64,000 bases of DNA from Leifsonia aquatica H1aii. GTDB taxonomy: Bacteria > Actinomycetota > Actinomycetes > Actinomycetales > Microbacteriaceae. The notes beneath the pieces were generated by a model. It did not search any database. It worked only from the letters and a program-made list of their open reading frames with translations, and was not told the origin of the DNA. Position 1 is the first letter of the stretch. Each line of letters opens with the position of its first letter. The stretch covers positions 1 through 64,000 of the forward strand of contig NZ_AYMR01000021.1 in NCBI RefSeq assembly GCF_000633535.1, written 5' to 3'. The translations under genes were made by a program, and so were the position numbers. Of the stretch, positions 25,772 through 34,587 are shown in pieces.

Positions 25772-27286
25772 TCAGCCGAGCAGGATCTCCGTCCACGACA
25801 CGGCGGGAAGCTCGATCCGGAGGGTCGAGCCGTCCCGCGTGAACGGGGCCTCGGCGAGGGAGACCCGGTCCGGGTCCTCGATCGTGTTGGCCGCGTCGAG
25901 GTCCGGGTCGCTCAGGGTGCGGGCGGTCACAGTGAGGTCCGCCGGGTCGATGCCGAGGTCGGCGAGGTCGATCACCAGCTCGGTGGGAGCGTCGACCGCC
26001 CGGCTGACCGCGTAGACCGCGTACCGGCCGGCCTCGGCGTCATGCGTCGCGACGGCATCCACGAGCGGGACCTCCCCGAAGCGCTCGGTCGCGTACGTGC
26101 CGCTGGTCACGTGCACGTCGAGGGCCACGCCGCGCCCGTTCGCCGAGGTGGCGGCGAACGGGAAGAACGTCGTCTGCCGCCACGCCGGGCCGCCGGGCTC
26201 GGTCATGATCGGGGCGATCACGTTGACGAGCTGGGCGAGGGAGGCGCTGGTCACGCGGTCCGCGTGCTTGAGCAGCGTGATCAGGAGGCTGCCGAAGACG
26301 ACCGCGTCCGAGACCGTGTAGGTGTCCTCGAGGAGACGGGGCGCGGTCGGCCAGTTGTCGACGCCGGCGATGCGGTCGACGGTCTCGAAGCGGGTGTTGT
26401 ACCAGATGTTCCACTCGTCGAACGAGATGTCGATGGTCTTCTGGCTCCCCCGCACGGCCTTCACGTGGTCGGCGGTCGCGACGACGCTGTTGATGAAGTA
26501 GTCCATGTCGACGCCGGAGGCGAGGAACGCACCGAGGTCGCCCGTGTTCTCGTAGTAGGCGTGGCACGAGATGTACTCGACGTCATCGTAGGCGTGCGTG
26601 AGCGTGACCCGCTCCCACTCGCCGAACGTCGGCATCGACGAACTGGAGGAGCCGCACACCACGAGCTCGAGGTCGGGGTCGACCATCTTCATGGCCTGGG
26701 CGGTCTTGGCCGCCAGGGTGCCGTAGTACTCGGCGGTGCTGTGGCCGACCTGCCACGGGCCGTCCATCTCGTTCCCGAGGCACCACATCTTCACGCCGAA
26801 CGGGTCGGTGCGGCCGTTGGCGATGCGCTGCTCCGACAGGGCGGTGCCGCCGCGGTGATTGGCGTACTCGAGCAGATCGAGCGCCTCGGCGACGCCGCGC
26901 GTGCCCAGGTTGACCGCGAGCATGAGCTCGCTGCCCACCTTGTCCAGCCAGTCCTGGAACTCGTGCAGGCCGATCTGGTTGCTCTCGGTCGAGTGCCAGG
27001 CCAGATCGAGTCGGGTCGGGCGCTCGTCGCGCGGGCCGACCGAGTCCTCCCATTTGAAGCCGGAGACGAAGTTGCCGCCCGGGTAGCGCACAGTCGAGAC
27101 GCCGAGCTCCTTCACCAGCTCGATCACATCGGTGCGGAAGCCGTCCGCGTCCGCCGTGGGATGGCCTGGCTCGTAGATCCCGTCGTACACGGCCCGCCCG
27201 AGGTGCTCGAGGAACGAGCCGTAGATCCGGGGGCTGATCGCGCCGATGACGTCGGAGGGGCGGAGGGAGAGGTGTGCAGTGTTCAT
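25772..27286 (-). CDS. Alpha-L-arabinofuranosidase, GH51
   Basis: A 504-residue cytosolic enzyme removing terminal alpha-L-arabinofuranose from arabinan or arabinoxylan oligosaccharides. The TIM-barrel signatures are intact: RYPGGNFVSGFKWED, the acid/base Glu173 in WCLGNEMDGPW and the nucleophile Glu291 in SFDEWNIWYN. The C-terminal beta domain follows. There is no signal peptide, so it acts on imported oligosaccharides. The frame extends upstream, but ATG 27286 (MNTAHLSLRPSD) has a GGAAG site. It starts 26 bp after the GH1-like gene ends, in the same transcript as the importer. Confidence 0.93.
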   Translation of the reverse strand: MNTAHLSLRPSDVIGAISPRIYGSFLEHLGRAVYDGIYEPGHPTADADGFRTDVIELVKELGVSTVRYPGGNFVSGFKWEDSVGPRDERPTRLDLAWHSTESNQIGLHEFQDWLDKVGSELMLAVNLGTRGVAEALDLLEYANHRGGTALSEQRIANGRTDPFGVKMWCLGNEMDGPWQVGHSTAEYYGTLAAKTAQAMKMVDPDLELVVCGSSSSSMPTFGEWERVTLTHAYDDVEYISCHAYYENTGDLGAFLASGVDMDYFINSVVATADHVKAVRGSQKTIDISFDEWNIWYNTRFETVDRIAGVDNWPTAPRLLEDTYTVSDAVVFGSLLITLLKHADRVTSASLAQLVNVIAPIMTEPGGPAWRQTTFFPFAATSANGRGVALDVHVTSGTYATERFGEVPLVDAVATHDAEAGRYAVYAVSRAVDAPTELVIDLADLGIDPADLTVTARTLSDPDLDAANTIEDPDRVSLAEAPFTRDGSTLRIELPAVSWTEILLG

Positions 27287-27312
27287 TCGTTCTTCCGTCG
27301 GTGGTCGGGCGG

Positions 27313-28593
27313 TCAGGAGGTCGGGGTCGAGGGGGTGGAGGCCAGCCGGCGAGCGTGCTCGCGGTAGCGGTCGGCGACAGGGTTCGCCACACGCAGCAGC
27401 CCGTCCGGCGACTCGACCAGATCGTGCAGCCCCATCGTGAGGAGGTGGTCGGCGCGCGGGGCAGCGGTGTGCCGCCAGGTCCACTCGTACATGTCGAAGA
27501 GCGGCCACCAGACGTAGCCGACGATGTCGGCGCCCTCGTCGCGCAGCCCTTCGACGAGGGCGAGGGAATCGTCGAGCCACGCCCGCCGCTCGTCCACGCT
27601 GCCCGTGACGCAGGTCTCCGTGAGCATCACGGGAGCCCCGTAGCGTTCCGCGAAGGAGGTGAGCGCCTCGCGCAGACCCTCGGTGCCGCGGTCGACGCTC
27701 GGTCGCGGATCGGCGAAGCCGCCGCCGTGCCGCATGCCCGGCTCGAAGAGCTCGGTCGAGTGGCGCGGGTAGTAGTTGACGCCCATGACGTCGGGGTGGA
27801 CCGCGTTGGCACGGAACCACTCCAGCTCGTCGTCCGGCACCGCCGAGGCCAGACGGTCGCGCAGCGGGTGGGCGGCGTCGACGCGACCGGTGACGAGATC
27901 CTCGACGAGGTGGACCTGGTGCCGCAACCGCTCTGCCTCCTCGCGGTGCTCGGGCGCCGTGTCGTCGCCGACGAAGCTCATCGCGGCGTCCACGTGTACG
28001 AACACCGCGCGGTCGCCGATCACCGACGCGATCGCCCGCTGGCTGCGCACGAAGCCCCGCGCGAGGTTCGCGGCGATGCGGGCGAACCCGTCGGCACCCT
28101 CCAGATACGGAGGCCAATAGCCGTACTCACCGGAGAACAGCGCGTGGATGACCGGCTCGTTCACCGGGGTGTAGTCGGTCACCCGATCGCCGTAGCGTTC
28201 GGCGAAGCGGCGGGCGTACTCCTCGACGTGGCCGGGGTAGTCGGGGTGCGCGAACTGGCCGTCCAGCCAGAGCGGGGTGCCGTAGTGCAGCAGATCGATG
28301 ATCGGCCGGATCCCGTGCCGCAGCATCGAGTCGATCGCGCGGTCGGTCCACTCCCAGTCCCAGACTCCCGGCGCCGGGGCGACCCGGTACCAGGGGACGC
28401 CCCAGCGCAGCAGCTCCGCGCCGACGCCCGCGGCGAGAGCGAAGTCGGCGTCGAATCGTTCGTAGTGCTCAGTGAGCTCGTACTCGTCGATCGCGCGCTC
28501 GCCCGGGAGGGCCTGGGGCACGAACGTGTCCTCGATGCCGAGCCCGAGGTGCAGGCGGCCGTCTCGATACCAGTCGTTGGATGCCGTCATCAT
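27313..28593 (-). CDS. GH1-like glycoside hydrolase
   Basis: A 426-residue cytosolic protein of the GH1/clan-A type. The acid/base Glu146 lies in YTPVNEP (GH1 consensus TxNEP) and the nucleophile Glu326 in VMLTETC, a departure from the usual ITENG. GVNYYPRHS and YVWWPLFDMYEWTW are also GH1-like. It is shorter than typical beta-glucosidases (about 450-480) and divergent, so substrate assignment is open. In this cluster it may release galactose or arabinose from imported oligosaccharides. Its ATG overlaps the upstream permease stop (ATGA), and GH51 follows closely. Confidence 0.7.
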   Translation of the reverse strand: MMTASNDWYRDGRLHLGLGIEDTFVPQALPGERAIDEYELTEHYERFDADFALAAGVGAELLRWGVPWYRVAPAPGVWDWEWTDRAIDSMLRHGIRPIIDLLHYGTPLWLDGQFAHPDYPGHVEEYARRFAERYGDRVTDYTPVNEPVIHALFSGEYGYWPPYLEGADGFARIAANLARGFVRSQRAIASVIGDRAVFVHVDAAMSFVGDDTAPEHREEAERLRHQVHLVEDLVTGRVDAAHPLRDRLASAVPDDELEWFRANAVHPDVMGVNYYPRHSTELFEPGMRHGGGFADPRPSVDRGTEGLREALTSFAERYGAPVMLTETCVTGSVDERRAWLDDSLALVEGLRDEGADIVGYVWWPLFDMYEWTWRHTAAPRADHLLTMGLHDLVESPDGLLRVANPVADRYREHARRLASTPSTPTS

Positions 28594-29477
28594 TTGATCC
28601 CCGTGGTCGCGACGCTCTCGATGAAGCGCCGTTGCATGATCAGGAACATCACCGCGAGCGGGAGCACCGCGATGAGGGAGCCGGCCATCATCGTGCCGTA
28701 GGGAATGATGCCGCTCGGTCCGGTCAGCAGCGTGAGCCCGGAGGTGATGGTCCCCATCTCCGGCGAGGTCGTGAAGACGAGCGGCCAGAGCAGGTCGTTC
28801 CAGTTGTTGACGAAGGTGAAGATCGCGAGCGTCAGCATCGCCGGCACCGCGTTCGGCAGCACGATGCTGCGGAAGGTCCGGAACTCCCCTGCCCCGTCGA
28901 TCCGCGCCGCGTTGTCGAGGTCGCGCGGGAGCGAGAGGAAGAACTGCCGCAGGAAGAAGATGCCGAACGCGTCGGCGGCGCGCGGGATGATCAGTCCGGC
29001 GAAGCTGTTCACCCAGCCGAGCTGTGCCACCAGCTGATAGACGGGGATCAGCGTCGCCTGGAACGGGATCATCAGGCTGGCGACGATCACGACCAGGAGC
29101 ACCCGGTTGCCGCGGAAGTCGAGCCGCGCCAGCGCGTATGCGGCGAGCGAGTCGAAGAACAGCGCGAAGACGGTCACGCCTCCGGCGAAGATCAGGCTGT
29201 TCAGGAACAGCCGCGCGAACGGGAGGTCGCTGAAGATCTTCGTGAAGTTGTCCAGCGTCCAGGTGCCCGGAACGAGTGTCGGAGGGAAGGCGTTGACCTC
29301 GGCCGCGGGTTTGAAGGCAGTGAAGACGATGATCGCGACGGGCAGCAGCACGATCGCGGTGAGCGCCAGCACGGCGGCGAACAGCAGCCAGCGCTCGGCG
29401 GTGCGGCCGATGCGGCGGCGCCCGCGGGAGGCGGTGGAGCGAGCGCGGGTGGAGGCGGAGGCGGTTGCGGCGGTCAT
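28590..29477 (-). CDS. Sugar ABC importer permease (MalG type)
   Basis: A 295-residue inner permease with six predicted membrane helices. The EAA-like loop is DLDNAARIDGAGEFRTFRSIVLPNAVPA, where the ATPase docks. It starts with ATG 29477, overlapping the stop of the MalF-type partner by one base. The polar N-terminus is Arg/Ser-rich. It forms the importer with 29477-30424 and the binding protein at 30489-31748. No ATPase gene is nearby, as is usual for actinobacterial sugar importers that share an MsiK-type ATPase. Confidence 0.9.
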   Translation of the reverse strand: MTAATASASTRARSTASRGRRRIGRTAERWLLFAAVLALTAIVLLPVAIIVFTAFKPAAEVNAFPPTLVPGTWTLDNFTKIFSDLPFARLFLNSLIFAGGVTVFALFFDSLAAYALARLDFRGNRVLLVVIVASLMIPFQATLIPVYQLVAQLGWVNSFAGLIIPRAADAFGIFFLRQFFLSLPRDLDNAARIDGAGEFRTFRSIVLPNAVPAMLTLAIFTFVNNWNDLLWPLVFTTSPEMGTITSGLTLLTGPSGIIPYGTMMAGSLIAVLPLAVMFLIMQRRFIESVATTGIK

Positions 29478-30424
29478 CAGGCGTTGTCCTTCTCGCGTCG
29501 TCCGAAGAACCGGAACTGCACCAGGCTGAGGATGAGGGTGGCGGCCAGCAGCACGTACGAGAGCGCCGTGGCGACCCCGAGGTCCAGCTTCTTGAAGCCC
29601 TCCTGGTAGATCTCCATCACGACGGTCTGGGTCGAGCGGTACGGTCCGCCGCCGGTCATGACGTAGATCTGATCGAACGCCTGCAGGGCCGCGATCATCG
29701 CGAACACGATCACGAAGGCGAGGGTGTTGCTCAACTGGGGCAGCGTGACGCTGATGAACCGGCGCCATGCTCCGGCGCCGTCGATCTTCGCGGCCTCGTA
29801 CAGCGACTCGGGGATCTCCTGCAGACCGGCGATGAAGATGACCATGTAGAAGCCGAAGTTCTTCCAGATCGCCACCAGGACGACGGTCGGCATCGCGAGC
29901 GCCGGATCCTGAAGCACGTTGCCGAGCTGGATGCCGACCGACCGCAGCCAGTAGTTGAGCAGGCCGACCTGCGGGTCGAGGAGGTACGTCCAGGCGAAAG
30001 CCGCGACCGCGAGCGAGACGATGAACGGCAAGAAGAGCGCCGTGCGGAAGAAGCCGCGGGCGATGAGCCTCCGATTGCCGAGCAGCAGGGCGAGCAGCAG
30101 AGCCGCGATCAGGGCCGTCGGCGTGAAGAGCACCGTATAGACAGCGGTGTTTCCGAGCGTCGACAGGATGCGCGGGTCTGTGAACACGCGCACGTAGTTG
30201 TCGAGGCCGACCCACTCCTCGATCCCGAAGCCGCTGGCGTTGGTGAACGAGAGCCGGAGCGCCGAGAGCATCGGCCAGCCGACGAAGGCGATCAGGATGA
30301 CGAGGGCGGGCAGCAGGAACAGGAGCGCGATCGGAGCCTGGCGCCCCGAGCGCGGCCGTCCGCCGAGCGGGGCCGGCGGCCGATACGCGCGCGTGCGCTC
30401 GCGGGAGCGGGTGGGTGAGGTCAT
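29477..30424 (-). CDS. Sugar ABC importer permease (MalF type)
   Basis: A 315-residue permease with six membrane helices and the EAA loop ESLYEAAKIDGAGAWRRFISVTLPQL. The N-terminal 30 residues are basic and polar. It is separated from the binding-protein gene upstream by a 64-bp gap holding a very stable hairpin. With 28590-29477 it forms the membrane channel of the arabino-oligosaccharide importer inferred from the adjacent GH51 and GH93 genes. Confidence 0.9.
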   Translation of the reverse strand: MTSPTRSRERTRAYRPPAPLGGRPRSGRQAPIALLFLLPALVILIAFVGWPMLSALRLSFTNASGFGIEEWVGLDNYVRVFTDPRILSTLGNTAVYTVLFTPTALIAALLLALLLGNRRLIARGFFRTALFLPFIVSLAVAAFAWTYLLDPQVGLLNYWLRSVGIQLGNVLQDPALAMPTVVLVAIWKNFGFYMVIFIAGLQEIPESLYEAAKIDGAGAWRRFISVTLPQLSNTLAFVIVFAMIAALQAFDQIYVMTGGGPYRSTQTVVMEIYQEGFKKLDLGVATALSYVLLAATLILSLVQFRFFGRREKDNA

Positions 30425-30440
30425 GGTCGCCTTCGTGGGT

Positions 30441-30469
30441 GGGCGGCCGCCGCCGTGCGGCGGCCGCCC
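30441..30469 (-). other. Stable hairpin between binding-protein and permease genes
   Basis: GGGCGGCCGCCGC (30441-30453) and GCGGCGGCCGCCC (30457-30469) form a perfect 13-bp stem with a 3-base loop. Such structures after a binding-protein gene commonly protect its mRNA and limit read-through, giving more binding protein than permease. Confidence 0.7.
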
Positions 30470-30488
30470 GGGTGGATCGAGGGATGGG

Positions 30489-31748
30489 TCAGTTCCCGAG
30501 GGCCTGCTGCACCTGGGAGGATGCCGACTTCAGCAGCGCGGCGGGGTCGCCGCCGGTGAGTGCCTTCTGCGTGGCCTCGTCGACCGCGGACAGGACGTCG
30601 GTGCTGTTGGCGACGCCGGGCAGGAGTGGACGCGCATCGGGCACGAGCTCGGTGAGTGCCGCGACGACGGGGTTCGATGCGACCGCGGAGGACGGGATGT
30701 CGGTGCGCAGCGGCGGCCAGCCGGAGCCGAGGGACCACTTCGTGGCGACCTCCTTGGTGAAGAAGTAGTCGAAGAACTTCTCGGCGGCGGCCTTCTTGGT
30801 GGCGTCGGCCTGGGCCGTCACCGCGGCGGAGATGCCGATCGCCGAGGCGGCGGAGCCCTTCGGCCCGGCGGGGATGCCGGCGATGCCGTAGTCGATCTTG
30901 TTCTCGGTGGCGACGGAGGCCATCCACGGGCCGCCGATCTCCATCGCGGCCTTGCCAGAGGAGAAGAGCTTGTCGGAGGCGACGCCGTCCAGGCCGGTGG
31001 GCGAGATCTTGCCGTTGCGCACGGCATCGGCCCAGTAGGTCAGGGTCTCCGTGTTGGCCGCGGAATCGAGAACGGACTTCGAGCCGTCGACGATCGCGCC
31101 GCCGTTGCCGTAGAAGAGGCTCGCCCAGACGCCGTTGCCGACGGTCGCGTGGTCGGGCAGCGCGAGGCCGTACTGCTCGGGGGTGCCGTCGCCGTCCTCA
31201 TCGACCGTGAGCTTCTTGGCGTCGGCGACCCACTCGTCCCAGGTGGTCGGGAAGCTGCTGATCCCGGCCTTGTCGAAGAGGGTCTTGTTGTAGATGACGG
31301 AGAGCGGGACGAAGCCGGTCGGCACGCCGTAGTAGGAGCCGTCGACCTTCTCCATCTCGACCGCGCTCGGGTTCAGGGAGGCCTGCTTGGTGGCGTCGCT
31401 GGAGTAGAAGTCGTCCAGCTTCGCGAACGCGCCCTTCGACGCGTACACCGGGAGGTTCTCGGCCGGCATCGCGACGATGTCCGGCCCCTTCTTGGCCGAC
31501 AGCGCCGGGAGGAGGGTGTCGCCGATGACGGCCCAGGTCTTGGTGGTGGTCTTGATGGTGATCTTGTCCTGCGACTTGTTGAAGTCGTCGACGATCTGGT
31601 CGAGCACCTTGCCGTCGGCCTCGGTGTAGCCGTGCCAGAAGGTGAGCGTGACGGGGCCGGAGGTGTCCGCGCCCGACGAGCCGGAGCAGCCCGCGAGCGC
31701 CAGGGAGACGCCGGCCGCGGCGGCGAGCGTCGCAAGCAGTTTCTTCAT
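30489..31748 (-). CDS. Sugar ABC importer solute-binding lipoprotein
   Basis: A 419-residue lipoprotein with a KK-type signal sequence and lipobox LAGC (Cys21). The family 1 extracellular binding-protein fold is seen in LTFWHGYTEADGKVLDQIVDDFN and later GKAAMEIGGPWMA. It is first in the transcript, followed by two permeases and intracellular glycosidases. The ligand is probably an arabinan- or arabinoxylan-derived oligosaccharide, inferred from neighbours. Two similar operator-like words lie 45-75 bp upstream of the ATG. Confidence 0.9.
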   Translation of the reverse strand: MKKLLATLAAAAGVSLALAGCSGSSGADTSGPVTLTFWHGYTEADGKVLDQIVDDFNKSQDKITIKTTTKTWAVIGDTLLPALSAKKGPDIVAMPAENLPVYASKGAFAKLDDFYSSDATKQASLNPSAVEMEKVDGSYYGVPTGFVPLSVIYNKTLFDKAGISSFPTTWDEWVADAKKLTVDEDGDGTPEQYGLALPDHATVGNGVWASLFYGNGGAIVDGSKSVLDSAANTETLTYWADAVRNGKISPTGLDGVASDKLFSSGKAAMEIGGPWMASVATENKIDYGIAGIPAGPKGSAASAIGISAAVTAQADATKKAAAEKFFDYFFTKEVATKWSLGSGWPPLRTDIPSSAVASNPVVAALTELVPDARPLLPGVANSTDVLSAVDEATQKALTGGDPAALLKSASSQVQQALGN

Positions 31749-31792
31749 TGAATGCCTCTCGTGTGCCCGATCGCGCCGTGGATCGGGTCGGG

Positions 31793-31821
31793 TTTACAAC
31801 GCTGCAATTCCAACGTTGTAG
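31793..31821. promoter_or_regulatory. Pair of LacI-type operator sites upstream of the arabinan importer
   Basis: TTTACAACGCTGCAA (31793-31807) and TTCCAACGTTGTAG (31808-31821) lie back to back. The complement of the first, TTGCAGCGTTGTAAA, matches the second at most positions (TTnCAnCGTTGTA), and both have the central CG of LacI-family operators. The LacI gene at 31874-32926 is the obvious candidate to bind here. Confidence 0.55.
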
Positions 31822-31873
31822 AAGCGATTGTACAAAGCGCGCGCGCCTGACGTCAACGTCGGTTTCGCGACGC

Positions 31874-32926
31874 TCAGACGGCGGACGTGACCGGGGCCTC
31901 CGCGTCGGCGCGCGCGGCTCCCGGCGCCGACTCGCGCGCCACCAGTGTCGCGGGGACGTCGAAGAGCCGAGGTCCCGTCCCGGCGGGCACACGACCGGCG
32001 ATCCGCTCGACCAGGGCCTCCACCGCGATCTCGGCGACGCGGCCGCGGTTGGGGTCGACCGTCGACAGGCTCGGCATCGCGAACTGCGACTCGGTCACGT
32101 TGTCGTACCCGATCACCGCGACGTCCTCGGGGACGACCACGTGATGCTGCGCCAGCGTGCGCAGAGCGCCGAGTGCCAGCTCGTCGTTCAGCGCGAAGAC
32201 CGCATCGAACGGGACCCGACGGTTCAGCAGCTCCTGCATCGCCTCCGCGCCGTCGCGGCGATGCCACCCCTCCCGAGCCACCACGAGCGCCGGATCGAAG
32301 GGGATGCCGGCGTGGTCGAGTGCCTGACGATGGCCCCGCAGGCGCAGTGCCGCCGAACCGACCCGCTCTCCCTCGTGAACGCCGAGCACTGCGATGCGCC
32401 GCCGTCCGCCGTCGATCAGGTGACGGGTGGCCAGGGCGGCGCCCTCGACGTTCTGGATGACGACATGGTCGGTCGGGCCGTCGAAGATCCGCTCTCCGAG
32501 CAGGACGAGCGGATACGAGACGTCGAGCACGTCCCCATCGTCGAACGAGAGGCCGAGCGGGGAGAACAACAGCCCGTCCATCATCGCCGTGCGGGACCCG
32601 GTGAGCAGGGCAACCTCCGCTTCCCGCGCCCCGCCGGTCTGCTCGATGAGGACGACATAGTCGCGGGCACGCGCCGCCTCGAGCACCGCGTCGGCGAGTT
32701 CGGCGAAGTAGCTGAACCGGAGTTCGGGGACGGCGAGCCCGATCACGCCCGTTCGACCGGCTCGCAGCTGGCGGGCGGCGAGGTTCGGCTGATAGCCGAG
32801 CTCCGCGATCGCGGCCTGCACTTTCTCACGGGTCGACGGGCGCACGAACTCGAAGTCGTTCACAACGTTAGAAACGGTCTTGACGGAAACCCCTGCCAAG
32901 GCCGCGACATCCCGAAGCGTCGCCAC
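31874..32926 (-). CDS. LacI-family regulator of the arabinan cluster
   Basis: A 350-residue repressor. The N-terminal HTH is TLRDVAALAGVSVKTVSNVVND, followed by the hinge helix PNLAARQLRAGRT and a periplasmic-binding-protein-like sensor domain ending around 330. It lies directly upstream of and co-directional with the importer operon, with operator-like sites between. It probably represses the cluster until arabinose or an arabino-oligosaccharide binds. The start ATG 32926 is the first methionine before the HTH. The plus-strand gene at 33012 is divergent. Confidence 0.88.
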   Translation of the reverse strand: MATLRDVAALAGVSVKTVSNVVNDFEFVRPSTREKVQAAIAELGYQPNLAARQLRAGRTGVIGLAVPELRFSYFAELADAVLEAARARDYVVLIEQTGGAREAEVALLTGSRTAMMDGLLFSPLGLSFDDGDVLDVSYPLVLLGERIFDGPTDHVVIQNVEGAALATRHLIDGGRRRIAVLGVHEGERVGSAALRLRGHRQALDHAGIPFDPALVVAREGWHRRDGAEAMQELLNRRVPFDAVFALNDELALGALRTLAQHHVVVPEDVAVIGYDNVTESQFAMPSLSTVDPNRGRVAEIAVEALVERIAGRVPAGTGPRLFDVPATLVARESAPGAARADAEAPVTSAV

Positions 32927-33011
32927 CTCTCACCCCTCTTCGATCTGCAGACATCCTATTCACACCATGTCGTTCCCAGCGGAACGCCGAGCTGCGGTTG
33001 GATGGAGCACG

Positions 33012-33239
33012 ATGACCTCGACGATGTTCTCCCAGCTGTGCGCGACCGTGGTGATCGGGGCGATCACCCTGCTCGTCGGGCGCTCGATGCACGATGCCGG
33101 CACGGTGATCGTCTTCGCCGTCGGGGTGCTCGCGACCATCCTCAGCGCGTTCCGGGTGCGGAGCATCCGCGCCCGCGAACGCGCCAGGAAAGCGGGCCGT
33201 GTCCCCCAAAATGCCGCTACCGGAGACGATGAGCCATAA
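33012..33239 (+). CDS. Small two-helix membrane protein
   Basis: A 75-residue protein starting at ATG 33012 (MTSTMFSQLCATVVIGAITLLVG) after a GGAG site. Two hydrophobic helices (about 6-24 and 30-47) are followed by a basic tail RVRSIRARERARKAGRV. The frame is open for 44 codons upstream, but these overlap the LacI promoter region and lack a ribosome binding site. No family is recognised. The next gene on this strand follows within about 50 bp, so the two are probably co-transcribed. Confidence 0.6.
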   Translation: MTSTMFSQLCATVVIGAITLLVGRSMHDAGTVIVFAVGVLATILSAFRVRSIRARERARKAGRVPQNAATGDDEP

Positions 33240-33290
33240 GTCATGCTCAGTCCGATGACAGATCAACGGGAACTCGGACAGGAGACGGGT

Positions 33291-33827
33291 GTGACGCGCG
33301 AGACGGTGCTGCGCCCGCATCGGCACCTGTTCACACGGGGTGTCGTCGCCATCCTGGCGCTCACGACCCCGGTGTTCGCCGTGCTCTACTGGCTGGCCAT
33401 CCCCACCGGCGGCTGGCCGCTGGTCCTCATCGCGCACCTGCTCGTCGTCGCGGCGACCATCCTCTGCGTCTACTCGTTCCTCAGCGTCACGATCACCCTG
33501 GGCGCCGACGGCGTGCGCGAGCGCGGGTTCTTCGGCCGCGTCGTGCAGGTGCGGCCCGGCGACGTCGGCTCGGTCGTGCTCGTCCAGCTCTATGAGAGCA
33601 GCACGCTCGACACCCTCCCGCAGCTCTTCATCACCGGGCAGGACGGTCAGCTGCTCATCCGTATGCGCGGGCAGTTCTGGTCGCTCGAGGACATGGAGCG
33701 CGTCGTGGAGGAGCTCGACATCCCCGTCACCCGCCCGCAGGACTCGATGACGCTGGCCCAGCTGCGGCGCAGTTCGCCCGAGCTGCTCTACTGGTTCGAG
33801 CGCCTTCCGTCCCTCGTCGGGCGCTGA
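33291..33827 (+). CDS. Membrane protein with PH-like domain
   Basis: A 178-residue protein starting at GTG 33291, six bases after an AGGAG site; an ATG at 33243 in the same frame has none. Two membrane helices (GVVAILALTTPVFAVLYWLAI and PLVLIAHLLVVAATILCVYSFL) are followed by a soluble part in which ITLGADGVRERGFFGRVVQVRPGDVGSVVLVQLY resembles bacterial PH-like (YdbT/YvbH-type) domains. Function is unknown. A hairpin 52 bp after the stop probably ends the transcript. Confidence 0.65.
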   Translation: MTRETVLRPHRHLFTRGVVAILALTTPVFAVLYWLAIPTGGWPLVLIAHLLVVAATILCVYSFLSVTITLGADGVRERGFFGRVVQVRPGDVGSVVLVQLYESSTLDTLPQLFITGQDGQLLIRMRGQFWSLEDMERVVEELDIPVTRPQDSMTLAQLRRSSPELLYWFERLPSLVGR

Positions 33828-33879
33828 CCTCCCGCTCTCCACAGCCCTCCCCGCGGTGCCGCGTCGAGCGGGCGCGACT

Positions 33880-33904
33880 CGCCCTCTCCCGGCGTGAGAG
33901 GGCG
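33880..33904 (+). terminator. Hairpin after the PH-like membrane protein gene
   Basis: CGCCCTCTC (33880-33888) and GAGAGGGCG (33896-33904) form a perfect 9-bp stem with a 7-base loop, 52 bp after the stop at 33827. A short CGGAAAAGG follows rather than a T run. Confidence 0.5.
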
Positions 33905-33961
33905 CGGAAAAGGGCGCGTCCCGACCGTTCGCCGCCTCTGGCCGGGGAGGAGGGAATGGGG

Positions 33962-34570
33962 TCAGAGGGAGGCCGTGGTGGGGATCGCGAGGGCGGGGGC
34001 GCCGGGAGTGCTCGACGGCAGTTCCCGGAAGCCGAGCCGCTCGTAGAACGCGCGCGCGCCGTGATTCGAGGGCGACATGGTCAGGTACACCCCGGGGACG
34101 CCGCGCTCGCGCAACGCGGCGAGCAGCGTGCGGATCAGCGCACGGCCGAACCCCTGGCCCTGCAGCTCCGGGAGCAGATCGATGTGCAGGTGCGCCGGGT
34201 AGCGGTCGACCTCGGGCACGATCGCCTCGCGCACGTCCAGCCCGAAGCCGATGGCCTGGCGCTCCGCGGCATCCCGCGCCCGCTCGATCGGGTACTTCGC
34301 GCGGAATCCGGGCAGCCATTCCGCCTCGTACCATTCGGCGAAGGCGAGGCTGTCCGCGACCGCGATCACGTAGCCCGCCACGTGGTCGCCGGTGTCGACG
34401 ACGAAGGCGAGGTCGGGCTGGTACGCGAGGTACGGGCCCGCGAACACATCGGGGAGCAGGTCGTCGGTGGAATAGAGGCCGGTCGCGTCCTGCCCGCTCG
34501 CCCCCGTCCGCACGCAGATCGCATACACGTCGTCGCGGTCGGCGGGCTGGACGGGACGGATCGAGTTCAC
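33962..34570 (-). CDS. GNAT-family N-acetyltransferase
   Basis: A 202-residue acetyltransferase. The acetyl-CoA motif is LLPELQGQGFGRALIRTLLAAL (the QxxGxG/A pattern), followed by YLTMSPSNHGARAFYERLGF, typical of GNAT motif B. The acceptor is unknown. The frame remains open for 166 codons upstream, but those overlap the divergent AraC gene. GTG 34570 (VNSIRPVQPADRDDVY) begins at the usual GNAT N-terminus and is chosen. It is divergent from the AraC/APH pair with only 17 bp between starts. Confidence 0.82.
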   Translation of the reverse strand: MNSIRPVQPADRDDVYAICVRTGASGQDATGLYSTDDLLPDVFAGPYLAYQPDLAFVVDTGDHVAGYVIAVADSLAFAEWYEAEWLPGFRAKYPIERARDAAERQAIGFGLDVREAIVPEVDRYPAHLHIDLLPELQGQGFGRALIRTLLAALRERGVPGVYLTMSPSNHGARAFYERLGFRELPSSTPGAPALAIPTTASL

Positions 34571-34587
34571 CGTGAAAGTATGGCAGC

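Noticed and set aside
33840-33961. Additional small gene downstream of the PH-like membrane protein
   Set aside because: No start codon with ribosome binding site; the interval is explained by a terminator hairpin and GC-rich filler.
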